This document shows, in pieces, positions 1-10,272 of a stretch of DNA of 64,000 nt; position 1 is the stretch's first letter, and every line of letters begins with the position of its first letter. The DNA lies in the NCBI GenBank assembly GCA_030446505.1, contig JAUJND010000010.1:1-64000 (forward strand), written 5' to 3'. The notes beneath the pieces are model-generated. The model was not told the origin of the DNA, searched no databases, and saw only the letters and a program-made list of their open reading frames with translations. Position numbers and translations under genes: made by a program. The stretch comes from Chroococcidiopsidaceae cyanobacterium YX2bin18 (GTDB taxonomy: Bacteria > Cyanobacteriota > Cyanobacteriia > Cyanobacteriales > Chroococcidiopsidaceae).

Positions 1-36
1 AGGAATGCTAATTGGGCGTTTACCGATGCGAGACAT
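1..36 (-). CDS. rplF: 50S ribosomal protein L6, N-terminal fragment running off the window edge
   Basis: Reverse complement reads MSRIGKRPISIP, the typical L6 N-terminus, directly downstream of rpsH. Confidence 0.85.
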   Translation of the reverse strand, partial: MSRIGKRPISIP

Positions 37-40
37 AATT

Positions 41-124
41 TTTAGTCCTTAGTCCTTAGTCCTTAGTCCTTAGTTATTGGTCATTAGTCATTAGCAAAGG
101 ACTAATGACCAGTGATTAATAACT
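41..124. repeat. heptanucleotide (TTAGTCC/TTAGTCA) repeats plus inverted repeat in the rplF-rpsH spacer
   Basis: (TTAGTCC)n, then GGTCATTAGTC ... GACTAATGACC. Confidence 0.85.
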
Positions 125-521
125 ACCATACATAACAAAGCACTTCACCCCCTAAGCCTTGACGACGCGCTTCCCGATCAGTCATAACCCCACTTGAGGT
201 AGAAATAATAGCAATACCAATGCCACCAAGTACCCGTGGTAATTCTTTCCGATTCGAGTAAACCCGTAAACCAGGCTTACTAATGCGCTTTAAGGAAGTG
301 ATTAGTGGCTGGCGATTACCCTTATATTTTAAGGAAACCACCAAGCTTCGCTTGACTCCTTCTTGCTCTTCTTGAAATTCAGCGATAAAGCCTTCATTTT
401 GAAGAACTTTGGCAATGCTGCGCGTCATCTTTGTTGCTGGAATTTGTGTAGTTTGATGCCGCGCCATGTTGGCATTGCGTATGCGCGTCAGCATATCTGC
501 AATCGTGTCGTTAGCCGCCAT
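123..521 (-). CDS. rpsH: 30S ribosomal protein S8
   Basis: [22 protein letters not shown]... ending [26 protein letters not shown]; operon position. Confidence 0.97.
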   Translation of the reverse strand: MAANDTIADMLTRIRNANMARHQTTQIPATKMTRSIAKVLQNEGFIAEFQEEQEGVKRSLVVSLKYKGNRQPLITSLKRISKPGLRVYSNRKELPRVLGGIGIAIISTSSGVMTDREARRQGLGGEVLCYVW

Positions 522-536
522 CGTTTCCTCTTTATA

Positions 537-1082
537 TTATTGTTCCCGAAAAGGCATTCCCATTGCTTTTAGTAAGGCGCGACCCTCTTCGTCGTTTTTA
601 GCTGTAGTGATAAGTGAAATATCCATGCCCCGAATCTGGTCAATACTGTCGTATTCGACTTCAGGAAAAATCAACTGCTCTCTAACACCGAGGGTATAAT
701 TACCGCGACCGTCAAAGCTTTTGGGACTAACGCCCCGAAAGTCTCGAATTCGGGGCAAAGCCAGGTTAATTAGCCGATCAGCAAATGCGTACATCCGGTC
801 TCCTCTAAGGGTAACCATCAGACCAACAGGCATCCCTTGACGAATTTTGAAGCCGGCGATCGCTTTTTTCGCACGTGTAACTACGGGTTTTTGACCTGTA
901 ATTACGGATACTTCATTCAAAGACGCTTCTAGTGATTTAGCATTTTGAGCCGCTTCCCCCAAACCTCTGTTAATCGTGACTTTAATCAGCTTAGGCACCT
1001 GATGGATATTGGTGTACTGGAACTGAGCCATTAATTGGGGGACAATTGTTTCTTGGTATAAACTTTTGAGTTGTGCCTTCAT
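537..1082 (-). CDS. rplE: 50S ribosomal protein L5 (start likely at internal [10 protein letters not shown])
   Basis: L5 signatures [22 protein letters not shown] and [29 protein letters not shown]. Confidence 0.96.
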   Translation of the reverse strand: MKAQLKSLYQETIVPQLMAQFQYTNIHQVPKLIKVTINRGLGEAAQNAKSLEASLNEVSVITGQKPVVTRAKKAIAGFKIRQGMPVGLMVTLRGDRMYAFADRLINLALPRIRDFRGVSPKSFDGRGNYTLGVREQLIFPEVEYDSIDQIRGMDISLITTAKNDEEGRALLKAMGMPFREQ

Positions 1083-1193
1083 ATTTGTCCTTATCATCCC
1101 TGGACTTGGTCAGGGTATCAATATTTCACTTGTGAGTAATGCTTACTACTCCTCTACATTCCTACTTAGTGATGACTGAAACACTCAAACGAG

Positions 1194-1556
1194 TTATTTA
1201 TCAATCATTTCACCCGTTTTTATCAGCTTTCGCAGTTTACGACCTTGTTCATTAAAGGTGTAGCAGATGCGACTAGCAACGTTTTGCTTTGTAGAATAAT
1301 GCATAACGTTGGAGCTATGAATTGGGAACTCCATCGTGATGATGCGTCCCGATTCTCCCTCTTGCTGAGGTTTGACGTGCTTAGTTTTGATGTTCACGCC
1401 TTTAACAATCACCTTACTCAACTTAGGAAATGTCCGCACAATTTCTCCGACTTTGCCTTTATCGCTGCCACTGATCACTTGAACGGTGTCACCCATTTTG
1501 ACGTGCATTTTGTATCTTTGTGGCTGAGCCGTTTTATTCCGCTGCTTAATCGCCAT
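1194..1556 (-). CDS. rplX: 50S ribosomal protein L24
   Basis: [27 protein letters not shown] motif; operon position. Confidence 0.96.
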   Translation of the reverse strand: MAIKQRNKTAQPQRYKMHVKMGDTVQVISGSDKGKVGEIVRTFPKLSKVIVKGVNIKTKHVKPQQEGESGRIITMEFPIHSSNVMHYSTKQNVASRICYTFNEQGRKLRKLIKTGEMIDK

Positions 1557-1924
1557 TACAGCACCTCCGGAGCCAGGGAAATAATTTTAGTAAAGTTTTT
1601 ATCACGCAGTTCTCGTGCTACTGGTCCAAAAACTCGCGTTCCTCTTGGGTTGCCGTCAGCATTGATCAGCACGGCAGCGTTGTCGTCAAAACGGATACTC
1701 ATGCCACTATCGCGACGCATACCTTTGCGGGTGCGGACAATTACTGCCCGCACTACATCGGACTTTTTCACAGCCATATTAGGAATAGCATCTTTGACAA
1801 CGGCAATAATTACATCGCCTATGCCGCCATAACGCCGATTGCCAGCGCCTACAACGCGGATGCACATTAATTTTCGCGCTCCACTATTATCGGCAACATT
1901 GAGGTAAGACTGGGGTTGAATCAC
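1556..1924 (-). CDS. rplN: 50S ribosomal protein L14
   Basis: [24 protein letters not shown]... [28 protein letters not shown]. Confidence 0.98.
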   Translation of the reverse strand: MIQPQSYLNVADNSGARKLMCIRVVGAGNRRYGGIGDVIIAVVKDAIPNMAVKKSDVVRAVIVRTRKGMRRDSGMSIRFDDNAAVLINADGNPRGTRVFGPVARELRDKNFTKIISLAPEVL

Positions 1925-1942
1925 AATTGGTCTCCTTAGTGT

Positions 1943-2194
1943 TTAGCTAGTAGTGCCACTACTAAGAATGTCTGCCACGACCCAGCGCTTGGTTCGACTA
2001 AGTGGTCTAGTTTCCTGAATGCGGACGCGATCGCCCATTTGACACTTATTTTCTTCATCGTGAGCTTTATACCTTTGGGTACGTACTACAATTTTTCCGT
2101 ACTTAGGATGAGGAGCGCGGTTTTCGACAACAACGACTACCGTTTTATCCATTTTGTCGCTTACTACTAAGCCAACTCTTTCTTTGACTGCCAT
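1943..2194 (-). CDS. rpsQ: 30S ribosomal protein S17
   Basis: [26 protein letters not shown]...[18 protein letters not shown]. Confidence 0.97.
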   Translation of the reverse strand: MAVKERVGLVVSDKMDKTVVVVVENRAPHPKYGKIVVRTQRYKAHDEENKCQMGDRVRIQETRPLSRTKRWVVADILSSGTTS

Positions 2195-2201
2195 AGTGTA
2201 T

Positions 2202-2480
2202 CTACTCTTGTAAGGGAGTTTCCGATTCGCTCAAGCCTCCCGGAAAACCATCTGCTGCAATAGCTTCTGACGTTTTTGCTACTGCTCGTTTTCTGTCGTG
2301 TTCCACCATTAGCAATTGCGCTAGTGGGTGTTTAGCGTGTTTGAACTGATGACGCATGTCTAATTGACGAGAGACTTTTTCCAACAGCAACTGAAATAGT
2401 TGCTTCTTAATGGCAATAATTTGTTCAGCCACTTCTTCATCGCTTAAGTCTCTGGCTTCTGAGATTTTAGGCAGAGCCAT
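2202..2480 (-). CDS. rpmC: 50S ribosomal protein L29
   Basis: [35 protein letters not shown]; between rplP and rpsQ. Confidence 0.9.
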   Translation of the reverse strand: MALPKISEARDLSDEEVAEQIIAIKKQLFQLLLEKVSRQLDMRHQFKHAKHPLAQLLMVEHDRKRAVAKTSEAIAADGFPGGLSESETPLQE

Positions 2481-2487
2481 AATCTAC

Positions 2488-2903
2488 CCTGCTCCTCCTC
2501 GGAGCGCATAATGAACTTAGTATGGATCGGTAACTTGTGGGAAGCTAAACGCATGGCTTCACGGGCAGTTGCTTCCGGGACACCAGCAATTTCAAACAAA
2601 ATTCGTCTGGCTTAACTACTGCCACCCAAAATTCAGGCGAACCTTTACCAGAACCCATTCGGGTTTCCGCTGGGCGCATAGTCACGGGTTTGTCTGGAAA
2701 AATCCGAATCCAGATTTTGCCACCTCTACGGATATAACGGGTCATCGCTCGACGACTAGCTTCAATTTGACGTGAGGTAATCCAGGCTGGCTCTTGAGCT
2801 TGGAGACCAAAATCGCCGAAGTTAAGGTTGCTCCTCTAGTGGCAAGACCTTGCATCCGTCCACGTTGTTGTTTGCGGAACTTAGTTCTTCTTGGACTTAG
2901 CAT
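2488..2903 (-). CDS. rplP: 50S ribosomal protein L16, at least two apparent single-base deletions (3' end approximate)
   Basis: [27 protein letters not shown] | [14 protein letters not shown]...[46 protein letters not shown] | [12 protein letters not shown] across three frames. Confidence 0.85.
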
Positions 2904-2919
2904 GATTAGTCATTTTGTT

Positions 2920-2992
2920 ATTAGTCATTAGTCATTAGTCATTAATCATTAGTCATTTGCTATTAACCGATGACCAGCAACTAATGACCAAT
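2920..2992. repeat. ATTAGTC-type heptanucleotide repeats in the rpsC-rplP spacer
   Basis: TATTAGTCATTAGTCATTAGTCATTAATCATTAGTCATT ... AACTAATGACCAA. Confidence 0.85.
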
Positions 2993-3737
2993 TATTCTTC
3001 ATTTGAGCGGTCTTCAAATTGCGGACGTCGGCGTTGTTGTTGACGGCGGCGCGGTTGAGCAGCTCAGGTGTTGGCTCTGGCTCTTGTCCAGGAATAATTT
3101 CTCCTTGAAGATCCACACTTTGACCCCAAGAATGCCAAAGACTGTTTGAGCTGTGGTGTAAGCGTAGTCAATGTCAGCCCGTAAGGTATGTAATGGTACT
3201 CTACCCTCGCGAGTCCATTCTGTCCGGAGCAATTTCTGCTCCGTTAAGTCGACCACCCACTTGAATTCTTATGCCCTGGACACCAGCTTTTTGAGCACGT
3301 TGAATTGATTGGCGCACAACTCGGCGAAAGGAAACGCGGCGTTCTAGTTGTTGAGCAATGTATTCCGCAATTAAGTAAGAATCGGCATCAACTTGAGAAA
3401 CCTCTACAACATTGATCCGAATTTGACGATTTCCTCCTAAGAGTTCCTGAAGTCCAATTCGCAATGATTCAATGCCAGTGCCTCCTCGACCTACTACAAC
3501 ACCAGGGCGTGCTGTACGTACCTCCAACTCAATTTGATCTGCTTTGCGATCAATCCTTACTTCAGAAATTCCAGCGTTATTAGAGGCTAGCCTACCTAGC
3601 TTTTGCTCTACGTACTGACGGAGTTTAAAATCTTCTTTTAGAGTTTCTGGATAGCGTTCAGGAGGAGCAAACCAACGGGATTGGTGTTCCTGAGTAATAC
3701 CCAAGCGAAAACCTTTTGGATGAATCTTCTGTCCCAC
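2992..3737 (-). CDS. rpsC: 30S ribosomal protein S3, apparent indels
   Basis: [24 protein letters not shown]... [10 protein letters not shown] | [41 protein letters not shown] | [11 protein letters not shown] ... [13 protein letters not shown], in different frames. Confidence 0.88.
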
Positions 3738-3798
3738 AAATGCGTCCTTAAAGAGTGCAATTGATTGTGTTAATGGCTGTTAAAGGGCCTGATTTAAC

Positions 3799-4158
3799 TT
3801 ATGTTTCTGTTGCCTCTGGAGAAACTGCAACTGTGATATGACAAGTCGGCTTACGAATTTGGTAGGCGCGACCTTGTGCTCTTGGCTGAAAGCGCTTCAA
3901 TACTGCTCCTTGATTAGCATAAGCTTGAGTAATTTTTAAACTAGCTGGGTCTAACCCAGCGTTATGCTCGGCATTAGCAACAGCGGAACGCAGCACTTTA
4001 AGGACTGGATCGCAGGCTCGGTAAGGCATGAACTCTAGGATGATTAGTGCTTCTCGGTACGATCGCCCACGGATTTGATCTAGGACGCGACGAACCTTAA
4101 AGGGAGACATCCGGATGTAACGCGCGATCGCCTTTACTTCAGTCGTATCAGTAGCCAT
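3799..4158 (-). CDS. rplV: 50S ribosomal protein L22
   Basis: [41 protein letters not shown]. Confidence 0.97.
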   Translation of the reverse strand: MATDTTEVKAIARYIRMSPFKVRRVLDQIRGRSYREALIILEFMPYRACDPVLKVLRSAVANAEHNAGLDPASLKITQAYANQGAVLKRFQPRAQGRAYQIRKPTCHITVAVSPEATET

Positions 4159-4182
4159 AAATTTCTCCTACCTCAATTCCTC

Positions 4183-4461
4183 CTATCTACCTGCCTTTTT
4201 GTCACTTTTAGCGTGACCCCGAAATGTACGTGTAGGAGCAAACTCTCCTAACTTGTGTCCAACCATCTGCTCAGTGAGGTATACAGGGACGTGCTGACGA
4301 CCATTATGAACAGCGATCGTATGCCCTACCATTAGTGGTAAAACTGTTGATGACCGAGACCAGGTTTTGATGACTTGCTTTTCGCCTCTAGTGTTTAGCT
4401 TCTCAATTTTGGTGAGCAAACTATCGGCAATAAAAGGACCTTTTTTAAGAGAACGACCCAT
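4183..4461 (-). CDS. rpsS: 30S ribosomal protein S19
   Basis: [20 protein letters not shown]...[22 protein letters not shown]. Confidence 0.98.
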   Translation of the reverse strand: MGRSLKKGPFIADSLLTKIEKLNTRGEKQVIKTWSRSSTVLPLMVGHTIAVHNGRQHVPVYLTEQMVGHKLGEFAPTRTFRGHAKSDKKAGR

Positions 4462-4467
4462 ATTTAA

Positions 4468-4500
4468 ATAGTTTTGAGTTTTGAGTTTTGAGTTTTAAGT
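4468..4500. repeat. GTTTTGA heptanucleotide repeats in the rplB-rpsS spacer
   Basis: GTTTTGAGTTTTGAGTTTTGAGTTTTAAGTT. Confidence 0.85.
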
Positions 4501-4575
4501 TGAATAATTTAGTTTTAAGTTCTGAATCAAAGCAAAAAACAATTGCCTCTTCAATGCAAAACTTACACCTATTAT

Positions 4576-5439
4576 TTAAGACTCGCGACCGCCTCTCCCA
4601 CGTTTGGATGATTTACGGCGGCGACGCACAATTAAGGCATTACTTAATTTTTTCGGCTTACGTGTCTTTGCACCCAAGGTTGGTTTACCCCAAGGCGTCA
4701 CTGGACCAGCTCTACCGATTGGTGCCTTACCCTCACCACCACCATGAGGATGATCAACCGGGTTCATCACACTACCTCTAACCTTTGGACGGCGACCCTT
4801 CCAGCGATTCCGACCAGCTTTACCTGCACTTAGATTTCTGGCATCAATGTTACCGACTTGTCCAATCGTGGCATAACAATTACGAGGTACTAAACGTACT
4901 TCTCCTGAAGGCAGCCTAAGTGTAACGTAATCGCCTTCCTTGGCAACTAACTGAGCACCTGCACCAGCAGCGCGCACAATTTGAGCACCTTTGCCTGGAA
5001 TCAGTTCCACGTTATGAACTGTGGTTCCCAAAGGAATACGCATAAGCGGCAAAGCGTTACCGTCTTCAATCGGCGAGTCAGGTCCAGAAATAATCAGTGT
5101 CCCCACTGCCAAACCGTTTGGATGGAGAATGTACCGTTTTTCACCGTCTTGGTAGTATAAGAGAGCAATTCGAGCATTGCGGTTAGGATCGTACTCGATC
5201 GCTGCCACTTTTGCTGGTATATTATGCTTGTCACGCTTAAAGTCAATTGTCCGGTAAAGACGTTTGTGACCTCCACCCCGACGACGACTGGTAATTACAC
5301 CACGATTATTTCGACCTTTATCGCGATGCACCGAGGCAGTTAGAGATTTCTCTGGCTCACTCTTTGTAATCTCAGCGAAGTCAGAAACTGTAACCTGGCG
5401 AGTACTTGGGGTGTATGGTCGGTAAGAACGGGTACCCAT
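4576..5439 (-). CDS. rplB: 50S ribosomal protein L2
   Basis: [21 protein letters not shown]...[22 protein letters not shown]. Confidence 0.98.
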   Translation of the reverse strand: MGTRSYRPYTPSTRQVTVSDFAEITKSEPEKSLTASVHRDKGRNNRGVITSRRRGGGHKRLYRTIDFKRDKHNIPAKVAAIEYDPNRNARIALLYYQDGEKRYILHPNGLAVGTLIISGPDSPIEDGNALPLMRIPLGTTVHNVELIPGKGAQIVRAAGAGAQLVAKEGDYVTLRLPSGEVRLVPRNCYATIGQVGNIDARNLSAGKAGRNRWKGRRPKVRGSVMNPVDHPHGGGEGKAPIGRAGPVTPWGKPTLGAKTRKPKKLSNALIVRRRRKSSKRGRGGRES

Positions 5440-5445
5440 AATAGT

Positions 5446-5480
5446 AGTTTTGAGTTTTGAGTTTTAAGTTTTGAGTTTTT
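5446..5480. repeat. GTTTTGA heptanucleotide repeats in the rplW-rplB spacer
   Basis: GTTTTGAGTTTTGAGTTTTAAGTTTTGAGTTTTT. Confidence 0.85.
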
Positions 5481-5506
5481 AGGGGAAATTTTAACCTAAC
5501 AACTAA

Positions 5507-5822
5507 CTACACTTCTGGGAAGAGAACCTTTCTAATCTTGTCTTCGTCCCCAGGAGCCAAGGTGACAATAACTCGCTTGTAGTGAGGCTTAAATCCAATA
5601 AACTTCCCAACTCGACGCTTTTTACGCGGCAATTGCTGAGTATTCACTTGTACAATTTTGACCTGAAACAAATCTTCAATTGCCGCTTTAATTTCTGGCT
5701 TAGTCGCTTGGGGAGTTACTTCAAAAGTATATTTATTCTGCTCCATGAGCAGTGTAGCTTTTTCGGTCACAATTGGGCGACGCACCAAATCTGGAAGCCT
5801 CCGGGGTCAAAGTTAGGCATTG
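5507..5822 (-). CDS. rplW: 50S ribosomal protein L23, one apparent deletion near the 5' end
   Basis: [10 protein letters not shown] (ATG at 5820-5822) then, one frame over, [24 protein letters not shown]. Confidence 0.9.
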
Positions 5823-6444
5823 TAGACCTCCTGAATTTTTCCAAGCGCCGATGCTGTAGCCACAATTTTATCGGCGTTCAGCAAATCATAAATATTTAAC
5901 TGAGTAGCTGAGATTAGCTTGAGATTAGCAACATTGCGACCCGACAAATAAATCGTTCCTGCTTGCTCAGGCAATATCAACAAAACCTTTGCTTGTGATG
6001 TTACTCCCCAACGGCTGATTGCCGCCATTAATTCCTTTGTTCTCGGGCGCGCTAGTTGCTCTCCAAAGTCTTCTACTACAATTAAGTCGTCGCCACGACT
6101 AAAAGCGCAGTACGCAGTGCTAAACGCAGCTCTTTCCGGTTCATTTTGATCTCATAGTCTCTCGGCTTTGGACCAAAAATGACACCGCCGCCACGCCATA
6201 ATGGTGAACGAATTGAGCCAGCTCTAGCGCGACCTGTTCCCTTTTGCCGCCAGGGTTTACGACCGCCACCCCTAACTTCAGAGCGAGTTTTTGTGCTGGC
6301 ATTTCCCTGCCTAGCATTAGTCATTTGTCTAACCAATGCTCTGTGGACAATATGAGCAGCAGTCTTTTCACTGGCAACCTTTAAATCCAGCGTTGTCTGC
6401 CCAACTTCTTCTCCTTGCCAGTTTCGTACTATACATTCAACCAT
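5813..6444 (-). CDS. rplD: 50S ribosomal protein L4, one apparent T-run deletion
   Basis: [23 protein letters not shown]...[14 protein letters not shown] | [32 protein letters not shown]...KIQEVYNA. Confidence 0.92.
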
Positions 6445-6453
6445 AGTAAGTTC

Positions 6454-7089
6454 CTATTTCCCCACAAGCGTTGCAGGCACAATACTCAGCAATGTACCAG
6501 GTTTACCAGGAATTGCTCCCTTAATTAGCAACAAGTTGCGTTCTGGGTCTACTCGCACTATGGTCAATTTACGAATTGTGATTCGCTTACCACCTAAACG
6601 ACCTGCCATCCGTTTTCCTGGATAAACGCGACCAGGAGTGGTGACAGGACCAATAGAACCGGGCGCTCGGTGATTTTTGGAACCATGAGACATTGGTCCC
6701 CGACCAAAGTTGTTTCGTTTCTGGTTGCCAGCAAAACCACGACCGATACTTGTACCGCTTACATCTACAACTTGTCCAGGAGTAAAAATATCGGTCTTAA
6801 TTTCTTGACCCATAGTATATTCACTCGTGTTATCTAGGTGATACTCACGCAGATGACGCAACGCTGGGGCAGATGATTTGGCAAGGTGACCCAATTCTGG
6901 CTTGTTCAGCGATTTTGGTTTCACTTCTTTAAATCCAACTTGGATGGCTTCATAACCATCAGTTTGTTTCGTTTTAATTTGCGTAACAGTGCATGGACCT
7001 GCTTGAACGACTGTTACAGGGATTGCTTTTCCTACTTCGTCAAACACTTGGGTCATGCCCAGCTTGGTGCCAAGGATACCTACAGACAC
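6454..7089 (-). CDS. rplC: 50S ribosomal protein L3
   Basis: [33 protein letters not shown]...[32 protein letters not shown]. Confidence 0.98.
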   Translation of the reverse strand: MSVGILGTKLGMTQVFDEVGKAIPVTVVQAGPCTVTQIKTKQTDGYEAIQVGFKEVKPKSLNKPELGHLAKSSAPALRHLREYHLDNTSEYTMGQEIKTDIFTPGQVVDVSGTSIGRGFAGNQKRNNFGRGPMSHGSKNHRAPGSIGPVTTPGRVYPGKRMAGRLGGKRITIRKLTIVRVDPERNLLLIKGAIPGKPGTLLSIVPATLVGK

Positions 7090-8063
7090 AGGTTTTTGGT
7101 CTCTCCTTTTTTCAAGAGTTATATTGAAACCGGATTACAACCATTTGCTGAATCCGCTTACTTCCTCATTAAGGCAATCAGAAATCATCCCTAATTTAGG
7201 AAAACTCCTTTTGTAAAGAAGTGGAGTAAGGTTTTAGCTAGCTTTAGTGAAGCAACATTTTATCTGAGCAATTGGTTTAGCAATACTTGGTCTCACTAAG
7301 ACTTAAGTGGTTTACCACTCAGTATCTGATGGCTGAGACTGAATACAATGCTGAAATAACTTACATTGCTGCTCATTTTTTGCTTCATAGACCCGTCTAA
7401 ACAAGCTTTGGGTCTTTGCCTGAAAATTTTCCAGACAACTTAAGTAGATGTTTATCATACAATAGATCTAGATTTGACAATTATCTAAACCATTGTACTT
7501 TTGCTGTTTTAGGACTTTATAAATTAGGCACACCTTAACGTGTCTTACATTATTTCGCTTATCCTATACAGGATGAAGCTATTAAGCTATTAAACTTAAG
7601 ACAAGATAAGAAAGTTATAAGTTGCTTTGTTTTTTGGTCACAGTCTACTATATTAAATCACTGCTTCAAAATTAGCAACTAGTCAAACAACATTTTCTAT
7701 AATCAGCAAATTAGGGCAGTATATAAATCACGTCACAAGTGAAAAAAAGACTGCTAGAGCTATTGAGTGAAAGCTCAGGGGTTTGAACCTGATAAGCATA
7801 GATACCTAAGTTCTCATGTAGAATAGGCAAGCAATTAGGTAATATATTTTTTAGATAAAAATAAGGGAACAACCTTTAGTGGTAGGTATTTAGCATGGAT
7901 CTGTCTTAGAGCATACTACCTTGTGGTAATTTCGTCTGAAGCAATTATTTTCCTAGCTTTAGTCCCACGTAGTTCTTAAGTTGCAGCATTGACGTGAATA
8001 TCTCTCTACATAGCTAGTTACGAACCAATTATTCAATAGATTCTAAGTGGGTTAGCTAAATCT

Positions 8064-8531
8064 ATGGCACTCCTTACCACTGGTAGAAAACTGATTAAAG
8101 ACTTGGAAACATTTGGTGCTCTTGGGCTTTACGTACCTCCCGAAGGAGGCTTTGAAGGTCGTTACCGCCGCCGACTCCGCACTGCTGGCTATGTTACATT
8201 GCATATTACAGCACGAGGGTTGGGTGATTTGGCTGCGTATCTAACCGGAGTTCATGGAGTGCGTCCCGCTCATCTGGGGAAGAAAGACATCAGGGTTTAT
8301 TATTTGCCTCCTTTAGTAAGCTACCACCTAGAACAGCTACCTCCACATTCAAAAGGGCTAGTGTTATGGATTATAGAAGGACACCTGCTTTCAAATCAGG
8401 AAGTTGAGTTTTTAGCGACTTTGCCTAGTCGAGAGCCACGAGTGAAAGTGGCATTGGAAAGAGGAGGCGATCGCGCTTTTCGGTGGATGCCTTTACAAGA
8501 AACACTGTTGCCGAGTTATCAGAGTGTTTAG
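8064..8531 (+). CDS. ndhN: NAD(P)H-quinone oxidoreductase subunit N
   Basis: MALLTTGRKLIKDLETFGALGLYVPPEGGFEGRYRRRLRTAGY; divergent from the ribosomal cluster. Confidence 0.93.
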   Translation: MALLTTGRKLIKDLETFGALGLYVPPEGGFEGRYRRRLRTAGYVTLHITARGLGDLAAYLTGVHGVRPAHLGKKDIRVYYLPPLVSYHLEQLPPHSKGLVLWIIEGHLLSNQEVEFLATLPSREPRVKVALERGGDRAFRWMPLQETLLPSYQSV

Positions 8532-8584
8532 TTGATTTTAATTTGGGCGATCGCTACTTAATATTAGGTTACCAATCTTTAATT

Positions 8585-9649
8585 ATGGAGTCTGCTCCTG
8601 ACCACGCCAAAGCCTCACCACCTGCTCTAGAAATTAGTGCCTCCAGACAGTTTACTTCCTGGCTTGCTTCCCAAAAAGTTAGCCTTTCCTTCAGCACCTA
8701 TCAAACAGGTAAGCTGTTTTTTATCGGCTTGGCACAGTCAGGTAAATTGTCTGTATTTGAGCGTACCTTTGAGCGCTGCATGGGATTGTGGACAAGTCCC
8801 GATCGCCTGTACATGAGTTCGATATATCAACTGTGGCGGTTTGAAAATGCTCTAGAGCCACAGCAACTGCAAAATGGTTTTGACCGCCTGTACGTGCCGC
8901 AAGTGGGTTATACCACAGGCGATTTGGATATTCATGACATCGCTGTTGATAGCAAGGGCAGAGTAATTTTCATCAATACCTTGTTTGGTTGTCTGGCAAC
9001 AGTTAGCGAGTCCCACAGTTTTATTCCATTGTGGCAACCACCGTTTATTTCCCGACTGGCTGCTGAAGATCGCTGCCACCTAAATGGGTTAGCAATGGAA
9101 AATGGTGAGCCGCGTTTTGTGACGGCAGTAAGCCAAAGTGATGTTGCAGATGGCTGGCGCGATCGCCGCCGTAATGGTGGCTGTGTGATTGATATAGCAA
9201 GTAAAGAAATTGTCGCTTCTGGTTTTTCGATGCCTCACTCACCTCGGATGTATCGGGACAAGTTATGGCTGCTTAACTCTGGGACTGGCTATTTTGGCAC
9301 AGTAGATCTAAACTCTGGCACATTTACTCCAATAACTTTCTGTCCTGGTTATTTACGCGGACTAGCTTTTGTGGGGGACTATGCAATTGTTGGTTTGTCT
9401 AAAATGCGGGGTAATAAAACGTTTTCTGGTCTGGAATTGGACGACAATCTAGCAGCAAAAGACGTAGAAGCCCGTTGTGGGTTACAAATAATTGATCTGC
9501 GTAACGGTGACATTGTACACTGGCTGCGGATACAGGGGATGGTGGAGGAGCTTTATGACGTAGCGATAATTGAAGGGGTACGCCAACCGATGGCTTTAGG
9601 TTTCAAGTCTGATGAAATCCGCCGTACGATTACGATTGGCTCTCAGTAA
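8585..9649 (+). CDS. TIGR03032-like conserved protein of unknown function (likely start 8585)
   Basis: FSTYQTGKLFFIGLAQSGKLSVFERTFERCMGLW...LYMSSIYQLWRFENAL matches my memory of this family. Confidence 0.75.
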   Translation: MESAPDHAKASPPALEISASRQFTSWLASQKVSLSFSTYQTGKLFFIGLAQSGKLSVFERTFERCMGLWTSPDRLYMSSIYQLWRFENALEPQQLQNGFDRLYVPQVGYTTGDLDIHDIAVDSKGRVIFINTLFGCLATVSESHSFIPLWQPPFISRLAAEDRCHLNGLAMENGEPRFVTAVSQSDVADGWRDRRRNGGCVIDIASKEIVASGFSMPHSPRMYRDKLWLLNSGTGYFGTVDLNSGTFTPITFCPGYLRGLAFVGDYAIVGLSKMRGNKTFSGLELDDNLAAKDVEARCGLQIIDLRNGDIVHWLRIQGMVEELYDVAIIEGVRQPMALGFKSDEIRRTITIGSQ

Positions 9650-9679
9650 TTTACAAAAGATGTGTAGTGTCATATTTAA

Positions 9680-9994
9680 TTAAAATGTCGGGCGAAAAAT
9701 TACAGCAACGACAATTCCAATAACAGTAAGAATGAGGGCAATGATTAAAGCCCAGTATTGGAGTGCATAAAGTTTTCTTAGCTCACCGAGCGCATTCATT
9801 AAATTCTCAATATCACTGCCCTGTGTTTTGACAATGAGTTGAAATGAAGTTGCTGCCTTAGTAGTCCAGATGCCGATGACAACTTGAATGATTCCTTGGA
9901 TGATAGTGGCGAAACCACCTGCTCTAAAACTCACTATACCTGCCAGAATCAGAAGTACTCCTAAGGCAATTAAGAAGTAGCTGACAAAGCGCAT
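9680..9994 (-). CDS. small hypothetical membrane protein
   Basis: 104-aa ORF with three hydrophobic segments. Confidence 0.55.
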   Translation of the reverse strand: MRFVSYFLIALGVLLILAGIVSFRAGGFATIIQGIIQVVIGIWTTKAATSFQLIVKTQGSDIENLMNALGELRKLYALQYWALIIALILTVIGIVVAVIFRPTF

Positions 9995-10272
9995 TTTTTG
10001 GGACAGTTCCCGAACTTAGCTGGTTTTGGGTGTTGTTAAATTCGTATGGTTGTGATTGCACTTGATATTCCTTTGCTTGTCGAATACAGGCAGATTTTTA
10101 GGATATTTCTCGTTGTTAGAGGAGTGAGAGGTAACAAAGTAATCGTTTATAGATTCAACTATGAGCGCGAAGAAAACATATAGAAGGCGATCGCACTCCG
10201 CTCTTGATGATTACAAATAACACAACAGCTACTATAAAACAGGTGTTGTGCTAATGCTGCCACAATAAAAGG

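Noticed and set aside
363-699. Overlapping + strand ORFs opposite rpsH/rplE
   Set aside because: Shadow ORFs antisense to conserved ribosomal genes.
1245-1832. 195-aa + strand ORF opposite rplX/rplN
   Set aside because: Antisense to two unambiguous ribosomal protein genes; no recognisable domain and no RBS.
4488-4781. 97-aa + strand ORF over the rplB 3' end
   Set aside because: Antisense to the conserved L2 C-terminus; its histidine run is the reverse of the PHGGGEG region.
5813-6444. Genuine split or programmed frameshift in rplD (and likewise rpsC, rplP, rplW)
   Set aside because: No slippery or stimulator context, and the same one-base homopolymer loss recurs in unrelated genes; error is simpler.
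8483-8584. Upstream extension of the TIGR03032-like ORF into ndhN
   Set aside because: The overlap translates ndhN out of frame; the family-like sequence starts after the ATG at 8585.
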